Below are positions 16,123-24,989 of a stretch of 37,959 nucleotides of DNA, piece by piece; position 1 is the stretch's first letter; every line of letters begins with the position of its first letter. The translations under genes were made by a program, and so were the position numbers. The notes beneath the pieces were generated by a model that saw only the letters and a program-made list of their open reading frames with translations, did no database searches and was not told the DNA's origin. This DNA is from Candidatus Cloacimonadota bacterium (GTDB taxonomy: Bacteria; Cloacimonadota; Cloacimonadia; Cloacimonadales; Cloacimonadaceae), in contig JAJBBF010000157.1 of assembly GCA_020532215.1 (NCBI GenBank), forward strand, positions 1-37,959, in the 5' to 3' direction.

Positions 16123-17376
16123 ATGCCGAATTTTGCCTATATCATCAAGGACGCCAAAGGTGCCAGGGTGGAGGGAATCCTCAAAGCCGATTCCCTGGAC
16201 CAGGCGGTGGATAAACTGGCCAAGGAAGGAAGCACGATCATCTCTGTGAAAGCCGCCTCAGAAGGCGCTTTCAAGGGCAAGCTCTCCCTCTCGGACAAGA
16301 TCATGCTCTCCATCTACAAATGGCGCACGGGAGTTTCGCTTAAAACCCTGGTATTCTTCACCCGCCAGCTCTCCACCATGTTCTCCGCCGGCCTCACCAT
16401 CGAGAAATCCATCACCGACCTGGAGAAAGCCGAAAAGAACGCCAAGTTTGCCAAGGTCCTGCGCCGCCTCTCCGACGACATCCGCAAGGGTTATTCGCTC
16501 TCCGAGGCCATGGAACAGCATCCCGGCGTGTTCAACCCACTCTATGTGGCGTTGGTTACCGCCGGAGAGGTTTCCGGAACGCTGCACACAATTTTGGATG
16601 AGCTTTCCGACTATCTGGAAAAGATCGAGGACACCCGCCGCAAAGTGCGCTCCGCGATGGCCTATCCCATCTTCATCCTCGTCTTCCTGGCCCTCGTGGT
16701 CTGGTTCCTATTCTACTACGTGGTGCCTATGTTTGCCGATGTCTATGAAGGCTTCGATGCCGAATTGCCAATGCCCACCCAGATCGCCATCGGCATCAGT
16801 AACTTCATCACCAACAACGTTTTCCTGGCTATTCTCCTGATCCTCGGCTTGGTCGTGGGGCTTTGGGTGATCAATCTCACGGACAAGGGACGTTTCGTTT
16901 GGGACAGCATCAAGCTCAAGCTGCCGATCTTCGGCGGCGTGACCACCAACTCCATTATGAGCAAATTCTCCCGCACTTTCTCCATTCTCATGGCTGCCGG
17001 CGTGCCCATCATGGACACCATGGAGCTTACCGAAAACGTGGTCCAGAACGCTGTGATCGAAGGCGGCATCCGCCGCGCCAGAGTGATGGTTAAGGAAGGT
17101 TACGGAGTCGCCAACGCGTTCCGCCGCACAGGCCTGTTCCCGCCCACCCTGCTGCAGATGATCGGCACCGGGGAGGAAACCGGAGATATGGACAAACTGC
17201 TGGGCAAAGCCGCGCAGTTCTACGAAAAACTGGTGGACGCCGTGATCGAGCGCCTCACCTCGCTGATCGAACCTCTGCTGATCATCCTCATGGCAGCTGT
17301 GGTCGGCAGCATCATCATCGTGGTCTATCTGCCCATCTTCAGCCTGGGTGAAGCCATGACCCAAGGCATCAAGTAA
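16123..17376 (+). CDS. pilC: type IV pilus inner-membrane platform protein PilC
   Basis: The 417-aa product has the PilC/GspF form: an N-terminal cytoplasmic ARG domain (FAYIIKDAKGARVEGILKAD), then two T2SSF repeats (about 73-195 and 275-398), each ending in a membrane helix (AYPIFILVFLALVVWFLFYY; a middle helix near 230-250; PLLIILMAAVVGSIIIVVYL). Characteristic signatures are FFTRQLSTMFSAGLTIEKSI and the second-repeat counterpart KFSRTFSILMAAGVPIMDTM, with MIGTGEETGDMD before the last helix. PilC is rotated by PilB and PilT to add or remove pilins. It is the last gene of the cluster; a strong terminator follows 26 bases later. Confidence 0.95.
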   Translation: MPNFAYIIKDAKGARVEGILKADSLDQAVDKLAKEGSTIISVKAASEGAFKGKLSLSDKIMLSIYKWRTGVSLKTLVFFTRQLSTMFSAGLTIEKSITDLEKAEKNAKFAKVLRRLSDDIRKGYSLSEAMEQHPGVFNPLYVALVTAGEVSGTLHTILDELSDYLEKIEDTRRKVRSAMAYPIFILVFLALVVWFLFYYVVPMFADVYEGFDAELPMPTQIAIGISNFITNNVFLAILLILGLVVGLWVINLTDKGRFVWDSIKLKLPIFGGVTTNSIMSKFSRTFSILMAAGVPIMDTMELTENVVQNAVIEGGIRRARVMVKEGYGVANAFRRTGLFPPTLLQMIGTGEETGDMDKLLGKAAQFYEKLVDAVIERLTSLIEPLLIILMAAVVGSIIIVVYLPIFSLGEAMTQGIK

Positions 17377-17402
17377 CCCCCTATAACCTCAACATATTAC
17401 AA

Positions 17403-17430
17403 GGCCGGGATTTCCCGGCCTTTTTTGTTT
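17403..17430 (+). terminator. rho-independent terminator of the pilus operon
   Basis: GGCCGGGA (17403-17410), a two-base loop and TCCCGGCC (17413-17420) form a perfect stem, followed by TTTTTTGTTT. It ends the transcription unit that begins at the sigma-54 promoter. Confidence 0.92.
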
Positions 17431-17586
17431 CTTGGGCCGCTACGCCGCTCAGAAGAGTATTTTCTCCCACCCTGCAGCCATCTCTGGCTTATAAGCCCTG
17501 CCTGCTCTGCATATAACTGACGTAAGTGTCAAGACGAAAGGCGGAGGATTCAGCCATAGTTCCCTGCAAGATCCCAAATCTGCAAC

Positions 17587-17990
17587 TCATCAGTTCCATC
17601 AATTCATAAATTCCCTCTTTCATCACCACGATCGAAGCCACAGTATGCTTTGATCAGTTCAATCAATTCTATCAATTCTATCAATTCCCTTTACACGGCC
17701 CCTTTCCAACTTTCCCGTCCAGGCCCAGGATGTAGGATTGCTAAGTTATAGATATATATACTATATACATATAATATATACTAATATAGTAGGTATTAGT
17801 AGTTATATAGGTATATATATGTTATATATGTCTTTAAATTATAACATTGTCCTTTTTGGCTTGACCCTCCCTTTCCGGGCGGCCGTATAAAGGGAATTGA
17901 TAGAATTGATAGAATTGATAGAATTGATTCCCTTCCTCTGTAACCACTGGTCCCGTGAAAGGGTAATTGATGAATTGATGGAATTGATGA
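17587..17990. repeat. long interrupted inverted repeat built of AATTGATAG-type units around an AT-rich core
   Basis: Two arm pairs are nested. The outer arms 17587-17607 and 17970-17990 match in inverse orientation at 20 of 21 bases (ATGAATTGATGGAA...TGATGA). The inner arms 17661-17700 and 17881-17918 match with one mismatch over about 38 bases (GGCCGTRTAAAGGGAATTGA then AATTGATAG units). The right inner arm holds four tandem 9-base AATTGATAG units (17895-17929); the left holds fewer. The centre (about 17746-17845) is almost pure A/T, with many TATA steps. The region lies between two convergent genes and holds no plausible gene. Confidence 0.8.
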
Positions 17991-18011
17991 AACCTGTCTC
18001 ACTGGCAAGTG

Positions 18012-18043
18012 CAAAAAAAACGCCGGCGTTATCTCCGGCGTTT
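18012..18043 (-). terminator. rho-independent terminator of the M3 peptidase gene
   Basis: On the - strand AAACGCCGG (complement of 18035-18043), an 8-base loop and CCGGCGTTT (complement of 18018-18026) are followed by further T residues from the A-run at 18013-18020. It lies 20 bases after the stop codon at 18064. Confidence 0.9.
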
Positions 18044-18063
18044 CCTATTGGTCAGTTACTGGC

Positions 18064-20163
18064 TCAGGCCTGTTGAGGCAGCAGGCCGTCGCGCCGCAGC
18101 AGGGCGTCCGGATCCGGTTTGCGGCCGCGGAAGGCCACAAAGAGATCCATGGGATGGAAGGCGTTGCCTCGGGCCAGGATGTATTTGCGGAAAGCGCCGC
18201 TCACTTCGGGGTTGAAAATGCCTTTTTCCTCAAAGAGGCTCCAGGCGTCGGCTTCCAGCGCTTCGGCCCATTTATAGGAATAGTAGCCGGCGGAATAGCC
18301 TCCGGCAAAGATGTGCGCGAAGGCGCAGGAGATATTGGCTCCCTCGATGGGGGGCAGGATCTGGAATCGCTCTGTGACCTGCTTTTCAAAGGAGTCCACG
18401 TCCTTGATCTTGTCCGGATGCGTTGTATGCCAGGCCAGGTCGAGCATGGCATAGCGCAGCTGGTTGAGGTTGGCAAGCCCGGCCTGGAAGTTCTTCGCGG
18501 CGATCACCTTGTCCAGCAGTTCCTTGGGCAGCGGTTCCCCGGTTTCGTAGTGCCTGGCGAAGAGGTTCAGCGCCTCTTCTTCCAGCAGCCAGTTCTCCAT
18601 GATCTGGCTGGGCAGTTCCACAAAGTCCCAGAGCACGCTGGTGCCGGAAAGGCCTTTGTAATAGCCGTCCGCCAGCAGGCTGTGCAGCGCGTGGCCAAAT
18701 TCGTGGAAGATGGTGCGGGCTTCGTCCAGGCGCAGCAGCGAGGGCTGGTCCTCGGTGGAGGGGGTTAGCGAGGCCACGATCGCCACCTGCGGGCGGCGCA
18801 GGCCGTCGGAGTAAAGTCCCTGTCCCTGGAAAGAGGTTTTCCAGGCCCCGCCGCGTTTGGTGTCGCGGGGGAAGAGGTCCAGGTACATCAGGCCCAAAAA
18901 ATCTCCGGAGCCGTCGTAAACTTCCCAGGTGCTAACGTCCTGGTGCCAGGTGGGAACGTCATAGACCTGCTTCACCTCGATCCCGTAGATGTGTTTGGCC
19001 ACGATGAACAGACCGTCCAGCACGTTCTCAACCTTGAACCAGGGGCGCAGTTCTTCAGGATCGTAGGCGTAGCGGCGTTCTTTCAGCTTGTTTGAGTAAT
19101 AGCTCAGGTCCCAGGGCTTGAAATCACTGATGCCGTCCGTCTCTTTGGCAAAATCCACCACCTCCTGGTATTCCTTTTGGGCGGCGGGATAGGCCACGCC
19201 ATAGATCTTTTCCAGGAAATCCGTGGCGGTCGGCACGGATTCTGCCATGCGGTCGGCCAGTACAAAATCCGCGTGGGTGGGGAAGCCCAGCAGGTCGGCC
19301 CGTTGCTGACGCAGTTCCAGGGTGCGTTTGATGATCTCCTGGTTGTCAAAGTCATCTTTGAAGGCGCGGGAGGCGTAGGCTGTCTGGATCCGGCGCCGCA
19401 GTTCGCGGTTCTTGCAGTAGGTGAGCAGGGGCACCATGCTGGAAGGCTGCAGATTGAAGAGCCAGCCGCCCTCCTTGCCTTTCACCTTGGCCAGATGCGC
19501 CGCCCCGGCCAGCACGCCGGAGGGCATGCCTTCCACGTCGGCGGGGTCGGTGATATGCAGTTCCCAGGCGTTGGTGGCGTTCAACACGTTGTCGGAAAAC
19601 TGGGGTGACAGCTTGGAAGATTCCATCGCGATGGCGGTGAGCTTTTGCTTGTCTTCCGCGCTCAGCAGCGCGCCGCCCCGGATGAAGCCTTTGTAGGCCC
19701 GGTCGGTGAGGCGATGGCGTTCCGCCCGTTTCAGCGCTTCGCGGTCGCTCAGGTCTTTGGGCAGTTCAGGCTTTGGGCGTCCCTCCACCTCGTCTTCCCA
19801 CACCTTTTTCACCCGCGCGAAGATGGCCGCGTCGGTGGAGATGCTGCTGTTGAACTGGGCCAGCAGCGGCGAGATCTGCTGCGCCAAAGCCTTGAACTCG
19901 GCGTCAGATTCCGCGGACAGCAGGTTGAAATAGATCCCGGCCACCCGGTTCAGCTGTTCGCCGCTTAGCTCCAAGGCCAGGATGGTGTTCTCAAAATCAG
20001 GCGCGGCGGGGTTGCTCTTCAGCGCCTCGATCTCCGCCTGCGCGGTTTTCAGGGTCTCCTCGATCGCCGGCATGAAATGCTCGGTCCTGATCTCGTCGAA
20101 GGGTATGGCCTGCAGGCGGTGGCTGCTTTTCGGCCTCAACAGGGGATTGGTGGATTGGGTCAT
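18064..20163 (-). CDS. M3-family zinc metallopeptidase (dipeptidyl carboxypeptidase / oligopeptidase A type)
   Basis: From ATG 20163 (MTQSTNPLL, 699 aa) the protein is a full-length M3 peptidase. This start is preferred over ATG 20190 because AAGGA lies just upstream of it while nothing like a ribosome site precedes 20190. The zinc motif HEFGH is at 487-491 with the third ligand Glu at about 516 (DFVELPSQ). Other family marks are GLMYLDLFPRDTKRGGAW, the substrate-closing GYYSYKWAEALEADAWSLFE and the C-terminal LARGNAFHPMDLFVAFRGR. No signal peptide is seen, so a cytoplasmic role in degrading short peptides is likely, fitting an amino-acid and peptide fermenter. Dcp and PrlC/OpdA are not separable by eye. 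It stands alone and ends in its own terminator. Confidence 0.93.
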   Translation of the reverse strand: MTQSTNPLLRPKSSHRLQAIPFDEIRTEHFMPAIEETLKTAQAEIEALKSNPAAPDFENTILALELSGEQLNRVAGIYFNLLSAESDAEFKALAQQISPLLAQFNSSISTDAAIFARVKKVWEDEVEGRPKPELPKDLSDREALKRAERHRLTDRAYKGFIRGGALLSAEDKQKLTAIAMESSKLSPQFSDNVLNATNAWELHITDPADVEGMPSGVLAGAAHLAKVKGKEGGWLFNLQPSSMVPLLTYCKNRELRRRIQTAYASRAFKDDFDNQEIIKRTLELRQQRADLLGFPTHADFVLADRMAESVPTATDFLEKIYGVAYPAAQKEYQEVVDFAKETDGISDFKPWDLSYYSNKLKERRYAYDPEELRPWFKVENVLDGLFIVAKHIYGIEVKQVYDVPTWHQDVSTWEVYDGSGDFLGLMYLDLFPRDTKRGGAWKTSFQGQGLYSDGLRRPQVAIVASLTPSTEDQPSLLRLDEARTIFHEFGHALHSLLADGYYKGLSGTSVLWDFVELPSQIMENWLLEEEALNLFARHYETGEPLPKELLDKVIAAKNFQAGLANLNQLRYAMLDLAWHTTHPDKIKDVDSFEKQVTERFQILPPIEGANISCAFAHIFAGGYSAGYYSYKWAEALEADAWSLFEEKGIFNPEVSGAFRKYILARGNAFHPMDLFVAFRGRKPDPDALLRRDGLLPQQA

Positions 20164-20375
20164 GGTTTTGTCCTTTTCGTTTGTATTCATCTGTAAACAC
20201 GATAATCCAAAGCCCCCGCCCTGTCAATCCGTTTTTGACTCCGGCCGGGCTGTTCGATTGCCTTGCGCCCCTGCGCGCAGGAACCCGGCGCGTTGGCGTC
20301 AGCTTTGAGAAAAATACATTGACGGATATCCGCGCCCGTGAGATTTTGCCTATCGGGGAGATATGCCCCCGCTTG

Positions 20376-20403
20376 TTGACGCAACCGCATTTTTTCATAT
20401 TGT
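20376..20403 (+). promoter_or_regulatory. candidate sigma-70-type promoter for the 1288-aa secreted protein gene
   Basis: TTGACG (20376-20381) and TATTGT (20398-20403) are 16 bases apart, upstream of a leader of about 115 bases. The 361-base gap between the two divergent genes otherwise holds a GC-rich stretch and a T8 run (20446-20453) and no gene. Assignment is by consensus match only. Confidence 0.35.
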
Positions 20404-20524
20404 GTTATGGCTTGGCCAGGGGCCGCCGCCCCGCCAAATCCCTGTTTTTTTTCGATATCTGCAACGCTGCCGGTCAGAGACCCCGGCAACACTTAGTTTT
20501 AATGACTTAAGCAAGGAGATGAAC

Positions 20525-23500
20525 ATGCTTAAAAAACTCATTTTGGTCCTGTCGCTGCTCGCCGCGATGGGATTGGTTTTTGCCCAAACCACCATCAATT
20601 TTGATGACGCGGCCAAATGGACCGCCGGTTCAGTTTCTATAACAAGCTACGCCGTCGACCACACCTACGTTGATGGAGTATTCTCCGCCACCGGCGGCCC
20701 CGCGTTACGCAATACTCCCTCAACGCAGGACGGATATCCGGGAGCCTTGGGCGCCTATTCCTGGAGGCTGCAGAATCTGGCCACCGTTGAATGGATCATG
20801 ACCATTTCCACCGGTGGCGTTGGAGATTTCAGCGTTGATGTGCGTCGCTGGGATGCAAGCCCCTCTCCTGATCTGACCTTGGATTATTCTACCGACGGCG
20901 GCACCAACTGGGTAAATGTGACCACCATCAACAACGCCGCCCTGGATGACCTGAGCGCATGGAAAACCTTTAATGGCACCATCAATAGCGCCAACGCCAA
21001 CATCAAGATCCGCTTCAAGGCCAATAGCGCCGGTGAGAGGATCATGGTTGACAACTTCGTCTGGTCAGGTTTTGGTGGAGGAAATGTTCCACCCAACATA
21101 TCCAACATCTTGCAAACACCCTCAGTCGATATTCAGGCCAGCACCACCGTCTCCATTTCCGCGGACGTTACAGATTCCGACGGAACGGTGTCCTTGGTCC
21201 AGTTGAAATGGGGTACCACCACCGGCACCTATCCCAACACGATCAACATGACCGTGGGCACAGCCCCGACTTATACCACCGTCAGCAACATCCCGGCCCA
21301 ACCAGCCGGCACCACGGTCTATTATGTGATCTACGCCGTGGATGACGACACGGATTCCTCCACTTCTGCAGAGCACAGTTATACAGTGATAGAACCAGAA
21401 ACCACGACGGTACCTTACTATGAGCCGTTTAACGTGGATCTGGGCGACTGCTATGTGTTCAGTTCTTCAGGTGCTACAAAAAACTGGGTTTGGGACGATT
21501 ATAGTGGTAACGGATTTGCTTACATGAGCGGATATAACACCGGTGATTTGGAAGATGATTGGTTGATTCTACCCGGGATCGATTTTACAGCCTATAGCGA
21601 CCTGCAGATGTCATTTGATACTTGGTACAATTATGGCAGCGATGACGTCAACAATTACCTAAAGCTCAAGTATTCAACAGATTATGCTGGTATCGGTGAC
21701 CCTTACTTAGCGACTTGGGCAGAAATTCCCTATACTGCAGCATCAACCACACAAACCTGGTCAAGTTCCGGAGTTCTGGATCTGTCTGGAATTACTGGCA
21801 CTTCAGTTTGGCTTGGTTTCCAATACCATTACAATCCCGGTAGCTATAGGAATTGGGAAGTGGATAATATATCTATTGAATTAGCCCCGGAAGATCCGGT
21901 GATCTATGTGGCCCCGATTACTCTGAGCGGATTCAGCTATGAGTTCGGCAGCGGACCCTCTTCCGAACAGAGTTTTACCGTTAGTGGATTAAATCTTACC
22001 GCAAACATATCAATATCAGCCCCGACGGATTATGAAATAGCCCTGGTCTCAGGTGGCCCTTTTGCTTCCAGCCAGACCCTCGTCCCTGTTGCCGGCACGG
22101 TTGCGGAAACAACCATTTACGTGCGCCTGAAATCCGGCCTGGCAGTTGGCACATACAACGATGAAGTGATCAGCATCACTTCCACCGGCGCTGACCCCCA
22201 AACCGTCACCTGCAGCGGTGAAGTAACCGCTCCTCCGCCTCCGGACGCCCCTGTCGCCCTGGATGCCACCAACGTTGGCGGAACCGGCTTCACAGCCAAT
22301 TGGTCAGCCGTGACCGGCGCCACCGGCTACTATCTGGATGTTTACACTGTGGGAGGCTCGGCTGCAACCGATTTGATCATTTCGGAATATGTCGAAGGTA
22401 CCAGCTACAGGAAAGGCCTGGAAATCTACAATGGAACAGGGACGGCGGTCGACTTGGCCAACTATTCACTGATGAAGCAGACCAATGGTGCTGGGGATTT
22501 TGGCAATGAATTGGTCCTGAGCGGTACCTTGCCAAACAACGACGTTTACGTGATCGCCTATTCCAGTGAAAGCGCTGGGGATTACATCATTGGCGATTAT
22601 GTCGACCTCTACACATCAAGTTCAGCGGTCAATTACAACGGCAATGATGCTATTGCGCTTTACAACACTGGCGTCCAGACCGATGTGGTTGGCATTGTCA
22701 ATCAGGTTACCCCCGATTGGGGAAAGGACGTCACCCTGGTCAGGAAATCCACTATAACTATGCCCACGGCCTCCTATTCAATCGATGATTGGGATGTCTA
22801 TGACGTCAACACGCTGGATTACCTCGGTTACCACCTGATGGGCTCCATCAACTACGTGACCGGCTACCAGAACCTAGACGTGGGCAACGTTACCACCTAT
22901 CCCGTTACCGGCCTCACCGCCGGAACCACCTACTACTACGTGGTGCGGGCCTACAATTCCAATGGGACCAGCGACAACTCCAACCCCATCAGCGTGACCG
23001 TGGGCGCGGAAATTGCCCTGACAGTGATCAACGAAGCCGAACTGATCAACATCCCCGGCTACCCCTCAGATGAATACTCCACCTATCAGGTAGTGGGAAA
23101 TTATCTGAGCGCCCCCATCACAGTCATGGCCCCGGAACACTTCGAAGTCTCAACGGCCACGGACACCGGCTATGACTCAAGCATCGAATTGGCCTACAAC
23201 TTCAGCGGTTACATCTACGTGAGGATCAATTCCTCGGTGGTGGGAGAACACTCCGGCACGTTGACCCTGGCCAGCGAAGGCGCTCAGGGTGCTTCTGCCC
23301 AGTTGATCGGCGAAACAGTTGAACCTCCCATCACTTGGAATATAACCGAGAACCTTACCGCCTTCTCCCACGAGGTGGGAACGCCTTCCGCTTATCAGAG
23401 CTATACTCTGAGCGCGACCGGTGCTTATTCCTCATCCACTCTTGACCTTACGGTGGACGGACCCTTCGAGATCAGCTCATCCGCTTCCGGACCCTGGTCC

Positions 23501-24391
23501 GGGTTCCTGGGACTGGCCTACGACTTCAACGGCAGCGTGTATGTGCGCATGAATTCAAGCGTGGCCGGCTATTTCACAGGCTCCATCCTGCATGAGACCA
23601 CCGACGCCAGCCCCGCCACCATCGACCTGGAAGGAACTGCCACTCCGCCTGCTGGCAACTTCGCCAGCGAGCTCTTCTTCTCCGAATACATCGAAGGCTC
23701 CGGCAACAACAAGGCCATCGAGATCTTCAACGGCACTGGCGCTGCTGTGGACCTGAGTGACTATCAGTTTGAAAACTGGTATAATGGTCTGTTAACTCCT
23801 TCCATTGTGGCGCTCACAGGAACGCTGGCCCACGGTGATGTTTACGTCCTGGCCAACCCATCATCCATTCCCGAGATATTGGCTTTGGCAGATGACACCT
23901 CAGGCAATGTGTCGTTTAATGGAGACGACGCGCTTGCATTGCGCAAGATTAGCACGGACACCATAGTGGACATCTTCGGCTGCATCGGTGAGGATCCCGG
24001 AACCCAGTGGGGCACCGAACCGGAATGGACCATCAACAAGACTATGGTCCGCAACAGCGATGTCACCGGAGGCGTGACCGTCAATCCCACCACTGGCTTC
24101 CCCACCCTGACCACAGAGTGGACCTTCTACGATATCGACACCATCACCTATCTGGGCAGCCACGTCTTCAGCCCCGGCGGAGGTCTTGACACCCCTGTGG
24201 TTCAGATCACCGAGGGCGGCGGCACGATCACTCTGTCCTGGGACGCCATCACCAGCGCCACCTACTACGAGATCTGGTCCGCCACCGATCCCTTCGGCAC
24301 CTACACCCTCGCCGAGGGTAACTGGACCGGCACCACCTGGAGCGAAAACTCTGCCGTGATGAAGTTCTACAAGGTGATCGCCAAGAACTAA
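20525..24391 (+). CDS. large secreted multidomain protein with Fn3, choice-of-anchor and two lamin-tail domains
   Basis: ATG 20525 is chosen (AAGGAG at 20513-20518; signal peptide MLKKLILVLSLLAAMGLVFA then QTT), giving 1288 aa. In order: a beta-sandwich region (21-185), an Ig-like segment (188-290), a choice-of-anchor J-like domain (295-455; DLEDDWLILPGIDF ... NWEVDNISIE), an Ig-like repeat (463-567), the first half of an Fn3 domain (574-611), a lamin-tail domain (about 613-772; LIISEYVEGTSYRKGLEIYN), the second half of the Fn3 (773-828), two more Ig-like repeats (829-932, 937-1039), a second lamin-tail domain (1046-1216; LFFSEYIEGSGNNKAIEIFN) and a terminal Fn3-like domain. No catalytic motif and no T9SS tail are seen (it ends FYKVIAKN), so it may be surface structural or adhesive. 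Parts covering the anchor and first lamin-tail domains are AT-richer than the rest. Confidence 0.8.
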   Translation: MLKKLILVLSLLAAMGLVFAQTTINFDDAAKWTAGSVSITSYAVDHTYVDGVFSATGGPALRNTPSTQDGYPGALGAYSWRLQNLATVEWIMTISTGGVGDFSVDVRRWDASPSPDLTLDYSTDGGTNWVNVTTINNAALDDLSAWKTFNGTINSANANIKIRFKANSAGERIMVDNFVWSGFGGGNVPPNISNILQTPSVDIQASTTVSISADVTDSDGTVSLVQLKWGTTTGTYPNTINMTVGTAPTYTTVSNIPAQPAGTTVYYVIYAVDDDTDSSTSAEHSYTVIEPETTTVPYYEPFNVDLGDCYVFSSSGATKNWVWDDYSGNGFAYMSGYNTGDLEDDWLILPGIDFTAYSDLQMSFDTWYNYGSDDVNNYLKLKYSTDYAGIGDPYLATWAEIPYTAASTTQTWSSSGVLDLSGITGTSVWLGFQYHYNPGSYRNWEVDNISIELAPEDPVIYVAPITLSGFSYEFGSGPSSEQSFTVSGLNLTANISISAPTDYEIALVSGGPFASSQTLVPVAGTVAETTIYVRLKSGLAVGTYNDEVISITSTGADPQTVTCSGEVTAPPPPDAPVALDATNVGGTGFTANWSAVTGATGYYLDVYTVGGSAATDLIISEYVEGTSYRKGLEIYNGTGTAVDLANYSLMKQTNGAGDFGNELVLSGTLPNNDVYVIAYSSESAGDYIIGDYVDLYTSSSAVNYNGNDAIALYNTGVQTDVVGIVNQVTPDWGKDVTLVRKSTITMPTASYSIDDWDVYDVNTLDYLGYHLMGSINYVTGYQNLDVGNVTTYPVTGLTAGTTYYYVVRAYNSNGTSDNSNPISVTVGAEIALTVINEAELINIPGYPSDEYSTYQVVGNYLSAPITVMAPEHFEVSTATDTGYDSSIELAYNFSGYIYVRINSSVVGEHSGTLTLASEGAQGASAQLIGETVEPPITWNITENLTAFSHEVGTPSAYQSYTLSATGAYSSSTLDLTVDGPFEISSSASGPWSGFLGLAYDFNGSVYVRMNSSVAGYFTGSILHETTDASPATIDLEGTATPPAGNFASELFFSEYIEGSGNNKAIEIFNGTGAAVDLSDYQFENWYNGLLTPSIVALTGTLAHGDVYVLANPSSIPEILALADDTSGNVSFNGDDALALRKISTDTIVDIFGCIGEDPGTQWGTEPEWTINKTMVRNSDVTGGVTVNPTTGFPTLTTEWTFYDIDTITYLGSHVFSPGGGLDTPVVQITEGGGTITLSWDAITSATYYEIWSATDPFGTYTLAEGNWTGTTWSENSAVMKFYKVIAKN

Positions 24392-24416
24392 GTAACTAAT
24401 AACCAACAAGATAAGT

Positions 24417-24446
24417 AAACCCGGGAGTCCGCTCCCGGGTTTTTCT
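24417..24446 (+). terminator. rho-independent terminator of the secreted-protein gene
   Basis: AAACCCGGGAG (24417-24427), loop TCCG and CTCCCGGGTTT (24432-24442) form a perfect stem with a following T-run. It lies 26 bases after the stop codon. Confidence 0.92.
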
Positions 24447-24750
24447 CTTCGCCTTTAGCGCTCTCCCATACGCCCCTCAGCTGCCTCCCGCCTAGTTCCC
24501 GCATCTCAGGGGGGCGGTGTACGGGGGCCTGGGAAGAGGTGGATGAGATGGGATTCAGGCGGGATCCAGAGCGTTCTGCCCCGGGACCAGCCAGGTTACC
24601 GAACCCGAGCCAACGTCCGGGTGATGGCCAGCCTGGCCATAACCAGCACCTTGACGGGCCATGGGCTGGACGTCAGGCTCCCAGGGATTCCGAGGTTGGT
24701 GGTTTGTTGTGCCATTCCGGACCTGTCAGGCTGTATTTTTGCCCGCCATG

Positions 24751-24777
24751 TCATTCCGGGGTGGGGGCCCCGGAATC
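24751..24777. repeat. ATTCCGGGG-type palindromic repeat, copy 2 (inverted)
   Basis: It reads TCATTCCGGGG, then GTGG, then GGCCCCGGAATC: the reverse complement of copies 1 and 3 with a different loop. The ends ATTCCGGGG/CCCCGGAAT pair perfectly. Confidence 0.65.
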
Positions 24778-24872
24778 AAGCCCTGGCAGGAATAGCCCTA
24801 TGAGGGTGTCGATGCAGACTAGGTCTGGATCGACCCCGATTCGGTTTCGAACGTTTATGAAAAAGATGTCAT

Positions 24873-24901
24873 GGATTCCGGGGCCCCTTCCCCAGAATGA
24901 C
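24873..24901. repeat. ATTCCGGGG-type palindromic repeat, copy 3
   Basis: It reads GGATTCCGGGGCCCC, then TT, then CCCCAGAATGACA, in the same orientation as copy 1 (913-945), with one stem mismatch. Copies 2 and 3 lie about 95 bases apart in opposite orientation. Confidence 0.65.
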
Positions 24902-24923
24902 ACGGCTGCTGTTCAGATGGTAG

Positions 24924-24952
24924 AAAAAAGGCCGGCGATTAAGGCCGGCCTT
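24924..24952 (-). terminator. rho-independent terminator of the kor-mce operon
   Basis: On the - strand AAGGCCGGC (complement of 24944-24952), a 7-base loop and GCCGGCCTT (complement of 24929-24937) are followed by TTTT from the A-run at 24924-24929. It lies 37 bases after the mce stop codon. Confidence 0.88.
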
Positions 24953-24989
24953 GATGTCAGTGGTCCGGGGCGTAGGGCCCGGATCAAGC

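Larger units (their letters stand above)
24443..24923. other. gene-free, repeat-rich intergenic region
   Basis: No credible gene is seen: the open frames here lack ribosome sites and family likeness. The region carries a partial GCCTCCCGCC element (about 24482-24501), a perfect 17-base palindrome ATGGCCAG-C-CTGGCCAT (24624-24640) and two ATTCCGGGG palindromes listed separately. It looks like a landing place for dispersed intergenic repeats. Confidence 0.6.

Noticed and set aside
17587-17990. Replication origin (iterons plus AT-rich unwinding region)
   Set aside because: No DnaA-box cluster was seen and no dnaA, dnaN or rep gene is nearby; the structure is reported only as an unexplained inverted repeat.
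17587-17990. CRISPR array
   Set aside because: The repeated units are 9 bases long and directly tandem, with no spacers of uniform length and no cas genes nearby.
20361-20524. Upstream extension of the 1288-aa protein to a start near 20363
   Set aside because: The added residues are not signal-like and would come before a clear Sec signal peptide that has its own AAGGAG site.
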